DNA of 64,000 nt from Salmonella enterica subsp. diarizonae. Its GTDB lineage: Bacteria; Pseudomonadota; Gammaproteobacteria; Enterobacterales; Enterobacteriaceae. Positions 27,293 to 37,446 of this stretch are shown one piece after another. Each line of letters opens with the position of its first letter. The first letter of the stretch is position 1. Under the pieces are notes generated by a model. It was not told where the DNA came from and did no database searches. It saw only the letters and a program-made list of their open reading frames with translations. The stretch is from the NCBI RefSeq assembly GCF_008692785.1, contig NZ_VXJV01000008.1, positions 124,001 to 188,000 on the forward strand. Direction: 5' to 3'. A program made the translations under genes and the position numbers.

Positions 27293-28576
27293 ATGGCTCT
27301 GAACACCTCACACGTCACGCCAACAAAAAAGCTAACGATCTGGTCAATTAGCGAAGCGCTGCCGCGCAGCCACTATCAGCGCTGCCCTGAATGCGACATG
27401 CTGTTCAGCTTACCGGAGATGAGCGCTCATCAAAGCGCTTATTGTCCTCGTTGCCAGGCCAAAATTCGCGATGGTCGCGACTGGTCGCTGACGCGGCTGA
27501 CCGCGATGGCGGTAACCATGCTGTTACTGATGCCGTTTGCCTGGAGCGAGCCGCTACTCCACATCTACCTGTTGGGCGTACGCATTGATGCCAATGTTAT
27601 GCACGGCATCTGGCAAATGACGCAGCAGGGCGATCCGTTAACCGCCGCAATGGTGCTCTTTTGCGTGGTGGGTGCGCCGCTTATTCTCGTTTTTTCAATC
27701 GCTTACCTGTGGTTTGGCAGCCTCCTCGGCATGAATCTGCGCCCGGTCCTGCTGATGCTGGAAAAACTGAAAGAGTGGGTGATGCTGGATATCTATCTGG
27801 TCGGTATTGGCGTTGCTTCTATCAAAGTACAGGACTATGCCTTTCTGCAGCCGGGCATCGGGCTTTTAGCGTTCGTCTCGTTGGTGGTTCTTAGCATTCT
27901 GACTATGATTCATCTGAATGTGGAGCAACTATGGGAACGATTTTATCCGCAGCGCCCTGCCCAACGTTCGGACGAAAGATTACGCGTCTGTCTTGGCTGC
28001 CACTTTAGCGGCTATCCGGATGCTAAAGGGCGCTGTCCGCGTTGCCATATTCCGCTACGGTTACGCAGAAAGCAGAGCGTGCAAAAGTGTTGGGCGGCAT
28101 TGCTGGCGTCTATTGTCTTTTTGCTGCCGGCAAATCTGCTGCCTATCTCAGTGATTTATATTAATGGCGGGCGTCAGGAAGATACTATCCTGTCGGGTAT
28201 TATGTCGCTCGCCAGCAGCAATATCGCCGTCGCCGCCGTGGTTTTTATCGCCAGTATTTTGGTGCCGTTTACCAAAGTCATCGTGATGTTTACGTTACTG
28301 CTGAGTATCCATTTCAAATGCGAACAGGGGCTGCGAACACGAATTTTGTTGCTGCGTCTGGTGACATGGATAGGCCGCTGGTCGATGCTGGATCTTTTCG
28401 TTATCTCGTTAACCATGTCTCTGATTAATCGCGATCAGATTCTGGCTTTTACAATGGGACCGGCTGCGTTTTATTTCGGCGCAGCGGTAATTTTGACTAT
28501 TCTTGCAGTGGAATGGCTGGATAGCCGCTTACTTTGGGATGCACATGAGCCAGGAAACGCCCGCTTCGAAGACTGA
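27293..28576 (+). CDS. letA: Lipid-transport membrane protein LetA (YebS)
   Basis: This 427-residue PqiA-family inner-membrane protein has two similar halves. Each half starts with a zinc ribbon (CPECDMLF...YCPRCQAK near residue 33; CLGCHFSG...RCPRCHIPL near residue 235) and continues with four hydrophobic helices. LetA works with the periplasm-spanning MCE protein LetB to move lipids between the membranes. Its last 32 bases overlap the letB start, so the two are translated from one mRNA. The start follows the family N-terminus; the upstream sequence lacks a clear Shine-Dalgarno sequence. Confidence 0.95.
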   Translation: MALNTSHVTPTKKLTIWSISEALPRSHYQRCPECDMLFSLPEMSAHQSAYCPRCQAKIRDGRDWSLTRLTAMAVTMLLLMPFAWSEPLLHIYLLGVRIDANVMHGIWQMTQQGDPLTAAMVLFCVVGAPLILVFSIAYLWFGSLLGMNLRPVLLMLEKLKEWVMLDIYLVGIGVASIKVQDYAFLQPGIGLLAFVSLVVLSILTMIHLNVEQLWERFYPQRPAQRSDERLRVCLGCHFSGYPDAKGRCPRCHIPLRLRRKQSVQKCWAALLASIVFLLPANLLPISVIYINGGRQEDTILSGIMSLASSNIAVAAVVFIASILVPFTKVIVMFTLLLSIHFKCEQGLRTRILLLRLVTWIGRWSMLDLFVISLTMSLINRDQILAFTMGPAAFYFGAAVILTILAVEWLDSRLLWDAHEPGNARFED

Positions 28577-31178
28577 AGCGCAAATTAAAACCAAACGCCG
28601 TATTTCACCTTTCTGGCTGCTGCCGCTTATCGCGCTAATGATCGCAGGGTGGTTAGTATGGGATAGCTACCAGGATCGCGGCAATAGCGTGACTATCGAT
28701 TTTATGTCGGCGGACGGTATCGTACCGGGTCGTACTCCCGTTCGTTACCAGGGAGTAGAAGTCGGCACCGTGGAAGATGTCAGCCTGAGCAAAGATCTGC
28801 GCAAAATTGAAGTTCGCGTTAGCATCAAATCAGATATGGAGGATGCGTTGCGCGAAGAGACGCAATTCTGGTTGGTGACGCCCAAAGCCTCGCTGGCGGG
28901 CGTTTCCGGCCTGGATGCGCTGGTCGGCGGGAATTACATCGGTATGATGCCAGGTAAAGGTAAGCCCAGAGATCATTTCGTCGCCCTGGATACACAGCCT
29001 AAATACCGGCTTAGCAATGGCGATCTGATGATTCATCTCCATGCGCCGGATCTTGGTTCGCTCAATAGCGGTTCACTGGTCTATTTCCGTAAAATCCCTG
29101 TCGGACGGGTGTATGACTATTCGATTAACCCTAACAAACAGGGCGTCACGATTGACGTTCTGATTGAACGACGGTTTACCGATCTGGTGAAGAAAGGCAG
29201 CCGTTTCTGGAATGTCTCCGGCGTTGACGCCGATCTGAGCCTGAGCGGCGCGAAAGTGAAACTGGAAAGCCTCGCGGCCCTGGTCAATGGCGCGATTGCG
29301 TTTGACTCGCCGGACAATTCCAAACCCGCCGCCCAGGATGACACGTTCGGCTTATATAAAGATTTAGCCCATAGCCAACGAGGGGTAATAGTTAAACTTG
29401 AGCTACCCAGCGGGGACGGACTGAAAGCGGAATCTACGCCGCTAATGTACCAGGGACTGGAGGTGGGAGAGCTTTCTAAACTGACGCTCAACCCTGGCGG
29501 TAAAGTTACCGGAGAGATGACCGTCGATCCCAGCGTTGTTCCGCTGATGCGGGAAAATACGCGTATTGAGTTACGCAATCCCAGGCTGTCGCTAAGCGAC
29601 GCGAATATCAGTTCGTTGTTAACCGGAAAAACCTTCGAGCTGGTGCCGGGCGACGGCGAACCGCGCAGTGAATTTATGGTAGTGCCGGGTGAAGAAGCCT
29701 TACTGCATGAGGCGAATGCCTTAATCCTGACGCTGACGGCCCCGGAAAGCTACGGCATCGAACCGGGACAGCCGTTAATTTTACATGGCGTAAAAATTGG
29801 CCAGATCATTGAGCGCAACTTATCCAGTAAAGGGGTGTCATTCACCGTCGCGATTGAACCGCAGCACCGGGATTTGGTACAGGGCGACAGTAAATTCGTG
29901 GTCAACAGCCGGGTGGATGTCAAAGTCGGCCTTGACGGCGTAGAGTTTCTCGGTGCCAGCGCCAGCGAGTGGATTGACGGCGGGATTCGCATTTTGCCAG
30001 GTACAGGCGGGAAGATGAAATCCACCTACCCGCTCTATGCTAACCTGGAGAAAGCGCTGGAAAATAGCCTCAGTGACTTACCCACTACCACCCTGACGCT
30101 GACTGCCGAAACATTGCCGGATGTTCAGGCCGGTTCCGTCGTGCTGTATCGAAAATTTGAAGTAGGCGAAGTCATCACTGTCCGACCACGCGCCAATACC
30201 TTTGACATCGACCTGCATATTAAGCCGGAGTATCGCCACCTGTTGACCAGCAATAGTGTGTTCTGGGCGGAAGGCGGCGCGAAGGTGCAACTTAACGGTA
30301 GCGGCCTAACGGTGCAGGCCTCTCCACTCTCTCGCGCGCTGAAAGGCGCCATTAGTTTTGATAACCTGAGCGGCGCCAGCGCCAGTCGGCGCAAAGGCGA
30401 TAAACGTATTCTTTATGCTTCAGAAACTTCCGCCCGCGCAGTAGGCGGACAAATTACGCTGCACGCGTTCGACGCCGGAAAACTGGCGGAGGGAATGCCA
30501 ATTCGTTACCTCGGTATCGATATCGGTCAGATCCAGACGCTGGAATTGATCACCGCGCGTAATGAAGTGCAGGCAAAAGCCGTACTTTATCCGGAGTACG
30601 TACAGACATTTGCCCGCGCCGGGACGCGTTTTTCCGTTATTACGCCACAAATTTCTGCGGCGGGCGTCGAGCATCTGGATACGATTCTCCAGCCCTATAT
30701 TAACGTTGAGCCAGGACGCGGCGCGGCGCGGCGCGACTTTGAGCTACAGGAAGCGACCATCACCGACTCGCGCTACCTGGATGGATTAAGCATCGTCGTG
30801 GAGGCGTCAGAAGCAGGCTCGCTTAATATCGGCACACCGGTTCTGTTCCGCGGTATCGAAGTGGGAACCGTCACCGGAATGTCCCTGGGGTCGCTCTCCG
30901 ATCGCGTGATGATCACCCTGCGCATCAGTAAGCGTTACCAACATCTGGTGCGCAATAATTCCGTGTTCTGGCTCGCCTCCGGCTATAGTCTCGACTTTGG
31001 TCTGACAGGCGGCGTGGTGAAAACAGGGACATTTAATCAATTCATCCGCGGTGGTATCGCCTTCGCCACTCCGCCAGGTACGCCGCTGGCGCCGAAAGCG
31101 CAGGCCGGTAAGCACTTCCTGTTACAAGAGAGCGAACCGAAAGAGTGGCGTGAATGGGGCACCGCCCTGCCACGTTAA
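28545..31178 (+). CDS. letB: Seven-MCE-domain lipid-transport tunnel protein LetB (YebT)
   Basis: This 877-residue protein has one N-terminal membrane anchor ([19 protein letters not shown], about 20-40) and tandem MCE domains, recognisable by recurring V(R/L)(Y/F)xGxxVG patterns such as [60 protein letters not shown] and [12 protein letters not shown]. Stacked MCE rings form a tunnel across the periplasm for phospholipids. I chose ATG 28545 (MSQETPASK), which gives the family length. Confidence 0.96.
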   Translation: MSQETPASKTEAQIKTKRRISPFWLLPLIALMIAGWLVWDSYQDRGNSVTIDFMSADGIVPGRTPVRYQGVEVGTVEDVSLSKDLRKIEVRVSIKSDMEDALREETQFWLVTPKASLAGVSGLDALVGGNYIGMMPGKGKPRDHFVALDTQPKYRLSNGDLMIHLHAPDLGSLNSGSLVYFRKIPVGRVYDYSINPNKQGVTIDVLIERRFTDLVKKGSRFWNVSGVDADLSLSGAKVKLESLAALVNGAIAFDSPDNSKPAAQDDTFGLYKDLAHSQRGVIVKLELPSGDGLKAESTPLMYQGLEVGELSKLTLNPGGKVTGEMTVDPSVVPLMRENTRIELRNPRLSLSDANISSLLTGKTFELVPGDGEPRSEFMVVPGEEALLHEANALILTLTAPESYGIEPGQPLILHGVKIGQIIERNLSSKGVSFTVAIEPQHRDLVQGDSKFVVNSRVDVKVGLDGVEFLGASASEWIDGGIRILPGTGGKMKSTYPLYANLEKALENSLSDLPTTTLTLTAETLPDVQAGSVVLYRKFEVGEVITVRPRANTFDIDLHIKPEYRHLLTSNSVFWAEGGAKVQLNGSGLTVQASPLSRALKGAISFDNLSGASASRRKGDKRILYASETSARAVGGQITLHAFDAGKLAEGMPIRYLGIDIGQIQTLELITARNEVQAKAVLYPEYVQTFARAGTRFSVITPQISAAGVEHLDTILQPYINVEPGRGAARRDFELQEATITDSRYLDGLSIVVEASEAGSLNIGTPVLFRGIEVGTVTGMSLGSLSDRVMITLRISKRYQHLVRNNSVFWLASGYSLDFGLTGGVVKTGTFNQFIRGGIAFATPPGTPLAPKAQAGKHFLLQESEPKEWREWGTALPR

Positions 31179-31255
31179 ACACCAGGCTCCGGCGTACTCG
31201 CGCCGGAGCGTTTTATGCTACACTGCGCGCCTGTTTTTTTGCCGGCGATACACCT

Positions 31256-32695
31256 GTGGCTCAACACACTGTCTATTTTCCCGACGCTTTTCTGAGGCAA
31301 ATGCGTGAAACAATGCCTTCCACGCTCTCTTTTGATGAGTTTATTTCGGCCTGCCAACGCCCGTTGCGCCGCAGTATACGCATCAATACACTTAAAATAT
31401 CCGTGGCTGATTTCCTCGCCTTAACCGCGCCCTACGGCTGGTCGCTCACGCCAATCCCGTGGTGTGAGGAAGGATTCTGGATCGAGCGCGATGATGAAGA
31501 AGCGTTGCCGTTGGGCAGTACCGCTGAGCATTTAAGCGGCCTGTTTTACATTCAGGAGGCCAGCTCGATGCTACCGGTCGCGGCGCTGTTCGCCGGTAAT
31601 AATCATCCGCAGCGGGTCATGGATATGGCGGCGGCGCCAGGCTCCAAAACCACGCAAATCGCTGCCCGCATGGGGAACCACGGCGCCATTCTGGCCAACG
31701 AATTTTCGGCCAGCCGCGTCAAAGTTCTGCACGCTAACATCAGCCGATGTGGAATCGCCAATACCGTGCTGACGCATTTCGATGGCCGCGTATTTGGCGC
31801 CGCATTGCCGGAGATGTTTGACGCTATCCTGCTGGATGCGCCCTGCTCTGGCGAAGGCGTAGTACGTAAAGATCCTGATGCGCTAAAAAACTGGTCGCCA
31901 GAAAGCAATCTGGATATCGCTGCTACACAGCGGGAACTGCTCGACAGTGCCTTTCATGCTTTACGGCCCGGCGGCACGCTGGTCTACTCCACCTGCACGT
32001 TAAATCGCCAGGAAAACGAAGCGGTCTGCCTCTGGCTGAAAGAGACCTACGCCGATGCCGTTGAATTTTTGCCGCTGGATGATCTGTTTCCTGAGGCTGA
32101 CCGCGCCCTCACGCCGGAAGGCTTCTTGCACGTTTTCCCACAAATTTACGACTGCGAAGGGTTCTTTGTCGCACGTCTGCGTAAAATTTCATCCCTTCCA
32201 GCCATGCCCGCGCCGACGTATAAAGTGGGGAAGTTTCCTTTTACCCCCCTCAAAGGCCGCGAAGCATTACACGTTACCCAGGTGGCCAACGCCGTCGGAC
32301 TGATCTGGGATGAAAATCTCCATCTTTGGCAGCGTGAAAAAGAGGTCTGGCTGTTCCCGGCTGCGATTGAACCCCTGATCGGAAAAGTCCGTTTTTCCCG
32401 GCTCGGCATTAAGCTGGCCGAAAGTCATAATAAAGGCTATCGCTGGCAACATGAGGCAACGATAGCCCTTGCCAGTCGGAATCATGCTCACGCGTTCGAA
32501 CTTTCCCCGCAAGAGGCAGAGGAGTGGTATCGCGGACGGGATATTTATCCGCAAACACCCCCTGCCGCTGATGATATACTGGTGACGTTCCAGCATCAGC
32601 CGCTCGGTCTGGCAAAACGTATCGGCTCACGAATAAAGAACAGCTACCCGCGTGAACTGGTACGAGATGGTAAACTCTTTACCGGTAACCGCTAA
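31256..32695 (+). CDS. rsmF: 16S rRNA m5C1407 methyltransferase RsmF (YebU)
   Basis: This 479-residue enzyme methylates C1407 of 16S rRNA. The Rossmann core has the SAM-binding motif [12 protein letters not shown] (about 127-138), [10 protein letters not shown] with the helper cysteine and [11 protein letters not shown] with the catalytic cysteine. The C-terminal PUA-like region supports RNA binding. I chose GTG 31256 ([12 protein letters not shown]), which gives the expected 479 residues; the frame extends upstream without stops, but that part overlaps the letB end and looks non-coding. Confidence 0.95.
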   Translation: MAQHTVYFPDAFLRQMRETMPSTLSFDEFISACQRPLRRSIRINTLKISVADFLALTAPYGWSLTPIPWCEEGFWIERDDEEALPLGSTAEHLSGLFYIQEASSMLPVAALFAGNNHPQRVMDMAAAPGSKTTQIAARMGNHGAILANEFSASRVKVLHANISRCGIANTVLTHFDGRVFGAALPEMFDAILLDAPCSGEGVVRKDPDALKNWSPESNLDIAATQRELLDSAFHALRPGGTLVYSTCTLNRQENEAVCLWLKETYADAVEFLPLDDLFPEADRALTPEGFLHVFPQIYDCEGFFVARLRKISSLPAMPAPTYKVGKFPFTPLKGREALHVTQVANAVGLIWDENLHLWQREKEVWLFPAAIEPLIGKVRFSRLGIKLAESHNKGYRWQHEATIALASRNHAHAFELSPQEAEEWYRGRDIYPQTPPAADDILVTFQHQPLGLAKRIGSRIKNSYPRELVRDGKLFTGNR

Positions 32696-32812
32696 AGGGC
32701 GCACAAAAAAACCGCACTTTTTGACTGGCGCTTTTGCGCACGTTGACTACGCTGAAAAATGGACGACTAAACTGGTCGTACCACAATTAGCGTATTAACG
32801 GAGAGCACGATG

Positions 32813-33049
32813 ATGAAAACCAGTGTGCGCATTGGCGCTTTTGAAATCGACGATGCCGAGTTACATGGCGAATCGCCGGGAGAGCGAACGTTAACTATCC
32901 CCTGTAAATCCGATCCGGATTTATGTATGCAGCTTGACGCCTGGGACGCCGAAACCAGCGTTCCCGCCCTTCTTAACGGGGAACATTCCGTTTTGTTCCG
33001 TAATCATTACGATCCTAAATCTGATGCCTGGGTCATGCGTCTTGCCTGA
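32813..33049 (+). CDS. yebV: Small conserved protein YebV
   Basis: This 78-residue protein is nearly identical along its length to YebV (MKTSVRIGAFEIDDAELHG ... AWVMRLA). It is soluble and acidic, with no signal peptide or domain of known function. Either of two adjacent ATG codons could start it; the second gives the standard length. GGAGAG lies upstream. It is followed by a terminator-like hairpin. Confidence 0.92.
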   Translation: MKTSVRIGAFEIDDAELHGESPGERTLTIPCKSDPDLCMQLDAWDAETSVPALLNGEHSVLFRNHYDPKSDAWVMRLA

Positions 33050-33058
33050 CTCAAAAAG

Positions 33059-33078
33059 AACCCGTCGCCAGGCGGGTT
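33059..33078 (+). terminator. Terminator after yebV
   Basis: AACCCG and CGGGTT flank an 8-base loop and are followed by ATTTATTCTT, just after the yebV stop. Confidence 0.65.
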
Positions 33079-33159
33079 ATTTATTCTTCCTTTTCTCATT
33101 TCCCCCTTGCGCTAACCTCTCCTACACTATCGTGTAAAGTAGTTAACATTGAGGATGGA

Positions 33160-33351
33160 ATGTTCGCGCTGGTACTTTTTGTGTGTTACCTGGATGGAGG
33201 ATGCGAGGATATCGTTGTGGACATCTACGATACCGAGCAGCAATGTCTTTATTCGATGGACGATCAACGTATTCGCCACGGCGGCTGTTTTCCGGTGGAG
33301 GATTTTATCGACGGCTTCTGGCGACCTGCGCAGCAATATAGCGATTTTTAA
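33160..33351 (+). CDS. yebW: Small conserved protein YebW
   Basis: This 63-residue protein (MFALVLFVCYLDGGCEDIV ... RPAQQYSDF) matches YebW in length and in its place between yebV and pphA. It has a short hydrophobic N-terminus and two early cysteines. Function is unknown. It converges on pphA with 27 bases between the stops. Confidence 0.9.
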   Translation: MFALVLFVCYLDGGCEDIVVDIYDTEQQCLYSMDDQRIRHGGCFPVEDFIDGFWRPAQQYSDF

Positions 33352-33378
33352 CCCCGACATTGACCTCTCCAAATGCCG

Positions 33379-34047
33379 CTATTGCATCTGCGCTAACGTC
33401 AATTGTCCGCCAAATACTGCGCCCGTATCAATATAGTGTACGTTGCCAAAATCCATACGCCGACACAGCGGCGTATGGCCAAACCAAAAATGATCGGCGC
33501 CTCTGATCCCGCCACGTTTATTCATAAGCCGTTCGCGGCTCCAGAGAACCTGATGTAAATCGACCTTTTTTTGCCATTGATAGGTTGACGACGGATAATC
33601 AGCATGGGCGATCACATGCGTGCTATGGCGGCAGCGAACTTCCAGTATCCAGGGCAGCCACTGGCAAAGGGTAAAAAGCATTTCAGCTTGCGCAGCGTGT
33701 TCAGTCGTCAGGCGGGTAAACCAGTCGCCACCATTCATAAACCACAGCGTTGACTGCGATGAAGACCGCGCATCCAGCGCCATTTGTTCATGATTGCCGC
33801 GAACCGCCCTCATCCATGACTCACGCAGTAAGGCCAGGCAGCGCAGGCTGTCTGGCCCTCTATCAATAATATCGCCCACAGAAACTAACAAGTCTTGTTG
33901 CGGATCAAATCGACACTCACGTAACTTTTTCATTAACATTGAAAAACAGCCGTGGATATCGCCGACAACCCAGATATGCCGCCAATCCTTCCCCTCTATT
34001 CGCTGATAAATTTCTTCAGGCCGCATCATGTTTTTCCTGTCGTTCAT
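33379..34047 (-). CDS. pphA: Serine/threonine protein phosphatase PphA
   Basis: This 222-residue PPP-family metallophosphatase has the metal-binding motifs GDIHG (about 29-33), GDIIDRG (about 57-63), GNHEQ (about 90-94) and a downstream HADYP histidine. In E. coli PphA dephosphorylates proteins and was linked to signalling of misfolded-protein stress. It is the last backbone gene before the accessory block; in E. coli the next locus is sdsR/ryeA-yebY, which here lies about 23 kb to the right. Confidence 0.92.
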   Translation of the reverse strand: MNDRKNMMRPEEIYQRIEGKDWRHIWVVGDIHGCFSMLMKKLRECRFDPQQDLLVSVGDIIDRGPDSLRCLALLRESWMRAVRGNHEQMALDARSSSQSTLWFMNGGDWFTRLTTEHAAQAEMLFTLCQWLPWILEVRCRHSTHVIAHADYPSSTYQWQKKVDLHQVLWSRERLMNKRGGIRGADHFWFGHTPLCRRMDFGNVHYIDTGAVFGGQLTLAQMQ

Positions 34048-34251
34048 TATCCTGGACGGATATAAAAGGATAGCGCGTATAGGTTGTTTTGCTTAGTAAA
34101 TATCCTCTGTTGTAAATAGCGTATTTTAACAGTAGAGAATAAATTCATTGTTATCAGCGGAATAAAATATAACTGACTGCGCCAGGGAGCGTTATCCCCT
34201 GGCGCAGCGAGTTACTCAATATCGCCTGTTCACATTCAATATTTCTCCTCC

Positions 34252-34416
34252 TCAAAAACATGGCAAAAACATAAACCACATATCGACACCACAGACTTCA
34301 GCACACTCTTTAGCTGAGTGACTTGCAAGACACATCAGCGCCAATGCAGGTGTCGTTACCGTGGCTAGCATCGCCCCCAAAAACAGGAGCAGCACAATTT
34401 TTTTTAAAGGCGGCAT
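34252..34416 (-). CDS. Small exported Cys-rich peptide (54 residues, unassigned)
   Basis: A complete short frame starts ATG after AGGAG and encodes a signal peptide (MPPLKKIVLLLFLGAMLATV, cleavage likely after PALA). The mature part is only about 28 residues with four cysteines (LMCLASHSAKECAEVCGVD ... PCF). The layout of basic N-terminus, hydrophobic core and AxA-like site supports export. I do not recognise it. It lies between pphA and sopE2 in AT-rich DNA. It could be a small periplasmic or secreted peptide of the kind found near other Salmonella virulence genes. Confidence 0.65.
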   Translation of the reverse strand: MPPLKKIVLLLFLGAMLATVTTPALALMCLASHSAKECAEVCGVDMWFMFLPCF

Positions 34417-34700
34417 AACCTCTCCTGACAGTTAACAGACCATTAATCCTTATCGAGACATCATCCGTGTGCGGGTATCATAGACTTAACAGCACGTGGC
34501 GTTACAAAAAAAGCTGTCTGGTTATGCAGGTATTTAGAGTAATAACAATTATTTTAAGTTTTAAGGATATCCTTTTGATTTTTATATTAAAATAAAGATG
34601 GCGACCTTTTGTTAACAGCGTCGCCATAAAAATGAGTATACAGTTTAAGAAAATCTGCTATCAATTCACATGCTTAACAGTAGCACTATGTTTGCTATCT

Positions 34701-35423
34701 TCAGGAGGCATTCTGAAGATACTTATTCGCAATATTTTCCACTGTTAACTGAAATTGTTGTGGCGTCTGCATCGATCGCTCATTAAACAGCGACGTAACT
34801 TCTTTCATAATGATCTTCTCAGCATATGCTTTAAAAGACACCTGCTGATTATAATTTGTAAACATATGCGGATATTTAGTGCTCGCTGAAGAGATGAGAG
34901 GAACGACAAAAGGATTCGTCCCTGCCCCAGCTGGAGTAAATACGCCATTTTTTATCTCTCCAGGTAGCCCCGCATTTTGCGCAGCCTCTCCTATCTCTTT
35001 CAGAAAGGGCGTAATACTGCCCCCTTTATTGACGAGTAATTTACAACATTGATCTTTATGATTACTGTACACCGATGATAATATGGCTTCGCATGTCTGA
35101 CGAGCATAGGCCGGATCTTTACTCGCATTCCCTTTGATATCCAGACTATTGAGTTTTTGCAGCATAAAATCTTTAACAATTTTATTGGTTAATACTGAGC
35201 GTCCCTCAGAAGCGTTCCCACGATGAAAATGGGTAGTCGGTGTTTCTGTTTGCTTGTGCAAGCTAAAATGCTCTGACAGACTCGTAGATAGTCTGATAAA
35301 GCTATTTCTAACAGCGGTAATACTTTTTGCAAACGCGCTCTTCTCCGTTGTTTTTTCTTTTACTGGTTCAACGTCACTTTTATGAATTCTACAAAGCTGG
35401 GGGGATAGTGTTATGTTAGTCAC
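34701..35423 (-). CDS. sopE2: Type III effector SopE2, guanine nucleotide exchange factor
   Basis: This 240-residue effector is delivered by the SPI-1 type III system. It acts as an exchange factor for host Cdc42 and Rac1, causing membrane ruffling and invasion. The N-terminal secretion/chaperone-binding part (1-78) precedes the GEF domain (about 80-240). Residues known to matter in SopE are present: Gln109 and Asp124. The catalytic loop, GAGA at 166-169 in the forms I know, reads GAGT here. The gene lies downstream of pphA as in other Salmonella. Substitutions are scattered across the protein relative to the Typhimurium sequence I remember. Confidence 0.95.
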   Translation of the reverse strand: MTNITLSPQLCRIHKSDVEPVKEKTTEKSAFAKSITAVRNSFIRLSTSLSEHFSLHKQTETPTTHFHRGNASEGRSVLTNKIVKDFMLQKLNSLDIKGNASKDPAYARQTCEAILSSVYSNHKDQCCKLLVNKGGSITPFLKEIGEAAQNAGLPGEIKNGVFTPAGAGTNPFVVPLISSASTKYPHMFTNYNQQVSFKAYAEKIIMKEVTSLFNERSMQTPQQFQLTVENIANKYLQNAS

Positions 35424-36114
35424 GGTAGTTCTCCTTTTGAATATGTATGCATAGCTACACCTTGTTTAGGTTCCTTGCTTTCAAAAAATAACCACTTCCG
35501 ACACAATCCTCTTTACATGTTGATTTTTATAAATTTTATTTACCTGGTGAATTTTGGCACTCTATCACTTAGCGTGTTTTTTCGGCAAAACGTGATCAGC
35601 TTTTATCCAATCTCATTTTTACCAGGACAAGCCTGAACAGGGAAAACGTAACCCCAATTCATCTTCTGCATCACACGAGACATTCATGAATATTATTATT
35701 CATGCTGATACCGTTACGGTTTTACCTTATACATAGACTGCCCACCGATTTTTCTGTCGGTGAATTATCCACTTTTTCAGAACCAATAAAGTTACCCCCC
35801 CATATCTTTCGGCCACAGAAAACATCATCAAAAACACACCTAACCTACTGATTTTTTAAAAAAATTATTTATTTTAATTTTCATGTCGATCGGAAGAACT
35901 ACAAATTTATATGAATGGGCTAATCTAGTAGCGGTCCAAAAAACACTCAACAAGAAATAATCAGTAACAATTGAAACACTATTCCAATCATAACGTAAAT
36001 TATATGATACCAGACGATTATTATTGCTTTTTGGTAACATCTTTGTACGGTTTTTTTTAAAGCAACAATACTCTAGCACAACATATAGCATTATAACTTA
36101 CAATAGGTTAACAA
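35424..36114. other. AT-rich region upstream of sopE2
   Basis: About 690 bases are very AT-rich. They hold the sopE2 promoter region on the left strand and the leader of the 36115 gene on the right. An 83-codon frame at 35840-36091 has biased, non-protein-like composition and no ribosome-binding site, so I do not call it. I see no repeats or RNA gene. Confidence 0.5.
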
Positions 36115-36510
36115 ATGGAATTACAGCTTATACTTAATAATTATTTCGAGCGCGTCAGAAGGGATGCAAATTTCAACGCATTTTTAATCGATCTGGAACA
36201 CAATAATATTGCTTATTATATCTATTTTGTTGCTACCGGTAATGTTAAAATCATTACCCATACCGGTCACTTTATTTCGGTTAAGAGCAATAGAAAGCTA
36301 ATTAAAGTCAGTTCAACAACGAATGCAGAATTAATAAAATTCACTTCCGCTAAACATTTTTCTGGAGGACACTCCTATGAAAAGTACTGTAATGATCTGG
36401 CAACAGCAGGCGTTTTTAAATGGATTGTTGAGTTAAACCAAAAAACTCGACAATACTGGTCGAAAGACAACAAATTATTATATATAGAAAATGTGATCAC
36501 GACGCTTTAA
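36115..36510 (+). CDS. Hypothetical protein, possibly DUF1398-like (131 residues)
   Basis: This soluble 131-residue protein has no signal peptide or membrane segment. The C-terminal half (YEKYCNDLATAGVFKWIVELNQKTRQYWSKDN as overlapping motifs YCNDLATAGVFKW and YWSKDN) resembles the end of the DUF1398 family of small phage- and host-encoded proteins. The N-terminal half is not recognisable to me. It is AT-rich like sopE2 and points away from it. No function can be assigned. Confidence 0.6.
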   Translation: MELQLILNNYFERVRRDANFNAFLIDLEHNNIAYYIYFVATGNVKIITHTGHFISVKSNRKLIKVSSTTNAELIKFTSAKHFSGGHSYEKYCNDLATAGVFKWIVELNQKTRQYWSKDNKLLYIENVITTL

Positions 36511-36835
36511 CCGACAGCGGTACTAATAGAGTCAGTCGTGACATCTGCCGTGCTGCGAATACAGGTTGTCAATTAGAAACAACGGTGAGAGTCTGGCTGC
36601 GATGGCGCCTGTTCAGTTCAGACTGCGCGGCAACTTTTGATACGTCCCCTCTACAACTGAATGGCTTACATCAGGCAAAATGATTTTCAAAGTGATTTTG
36701 AGTAAAAACTCAAAATATTTGCATGCTATTTATACCCTGTCTAATTAATACCCTCCGGGAAGTATGGCATAATTGCCGAATCTGTCAGGCTTCGGGTGCG
36801 TACCGGAGCGTAATCGAAAAGCCATCTGGAGATGT
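36511..36835. other. Intergenic stretch with a 9-bp hairpin
   Basis: There is no gene. A perfect inverted repeat ATTTTGAGT / ACTCAAAAT with an AAAA loop lies at 36695-36716, followed by ATTTGCATGC. It may be a regulatory dyad or weak terminator. The rest holds nothing I recognise. Confidence 0.5.
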
Positions 36836-37330
36836 ATGAGCAAGGATGAAATCAGTTATCAAATTCTTTACCGGTACTATCTGGAAAAGCTGTACAGCAC
36901 CTTTACCCGGAGAGTGGATAACGTGCTGTCATTTGCTCTCGTTCTTTTCGGGGTCGGCGTCATCGTAAACGTCGGGAGTCCCTTTATACTGGGGCTAAGC
37001 ATTGTGGGTATCTCCGTACTAAAAATAGTATTCCGCTTCGGCACACGATCAACACAGGCCGACTGGCAATCCCGCGCCTGGTTGAAACTTTTTAATACCC
37101 GGCACCGCTTTCCTTCAGATAAATCTTTGTTTCTTAGCATCACATCTCTTGAGCAAGACGCGAGCGAAGTGTGGTCCATGCTTATTGGTCCTGCCATAGT
37201 CATGACCCGGACCGCCCTCGGGAAAACCCCCATTGAGCCATTGACGGCGGGTGAAAAACTATGTGCATTTTTGAGTGGCGCGACGAAACCCCAGCCCCCT
37301 ATTGAAGAAAATGATTGGTTCAACGGCTAA
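36836..37330 (+). CDS. Hypothetical two-TM membrane protein (164 residues)
   Basis: I chose ATG 36836 (MSKDEISYQIL) because TCTGGAG lies about six bases upstream; an in-frame upstream start adds 21 residues without support. A hydrophobic hairpin of two helices (about residues 27-65: VLSFALVLFGVGVIVN and FILGLSIVGISVL) is followed by a soluble region and a Pro-rich acidic tail. I do not recognise the family. It lies in the accessory block between sopE2 and the fimbrial cluster. Confidence 0.65.
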   Translation: MSKDEISYQILYRYYLEKLYSTFTRRVDNVLSFALVLFGVGVIVNVGSPFILGLSIVGISVLKIVFRFGTRSTQADWQSRAWLKLFNTRHRFPSDKSLFLSITSLEQDASEVWSMLIGPAIVMTRTALGKTPIEPLTAGEKLCAFLSGATKPQPPIEENDWFNG

Positions 37331-37446
37331 AAAACTCTCTGAGCGTTATTTGAAAGTTTACAGGCTCCCTTTCACTCATAATCAATCCGTAATTTTATAC
37401 TGATAACTACAGTAATCAGTTAATATATATAAATAGGGGAGTACCG

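Noticed and set aside
35840..36091. 83-codon minus-strand frame upstream of sopE2
   Set aside because: It sits in very AT-rich promoter DNA, has no Shine-Dalgarno sequence and no protein-like pattern.
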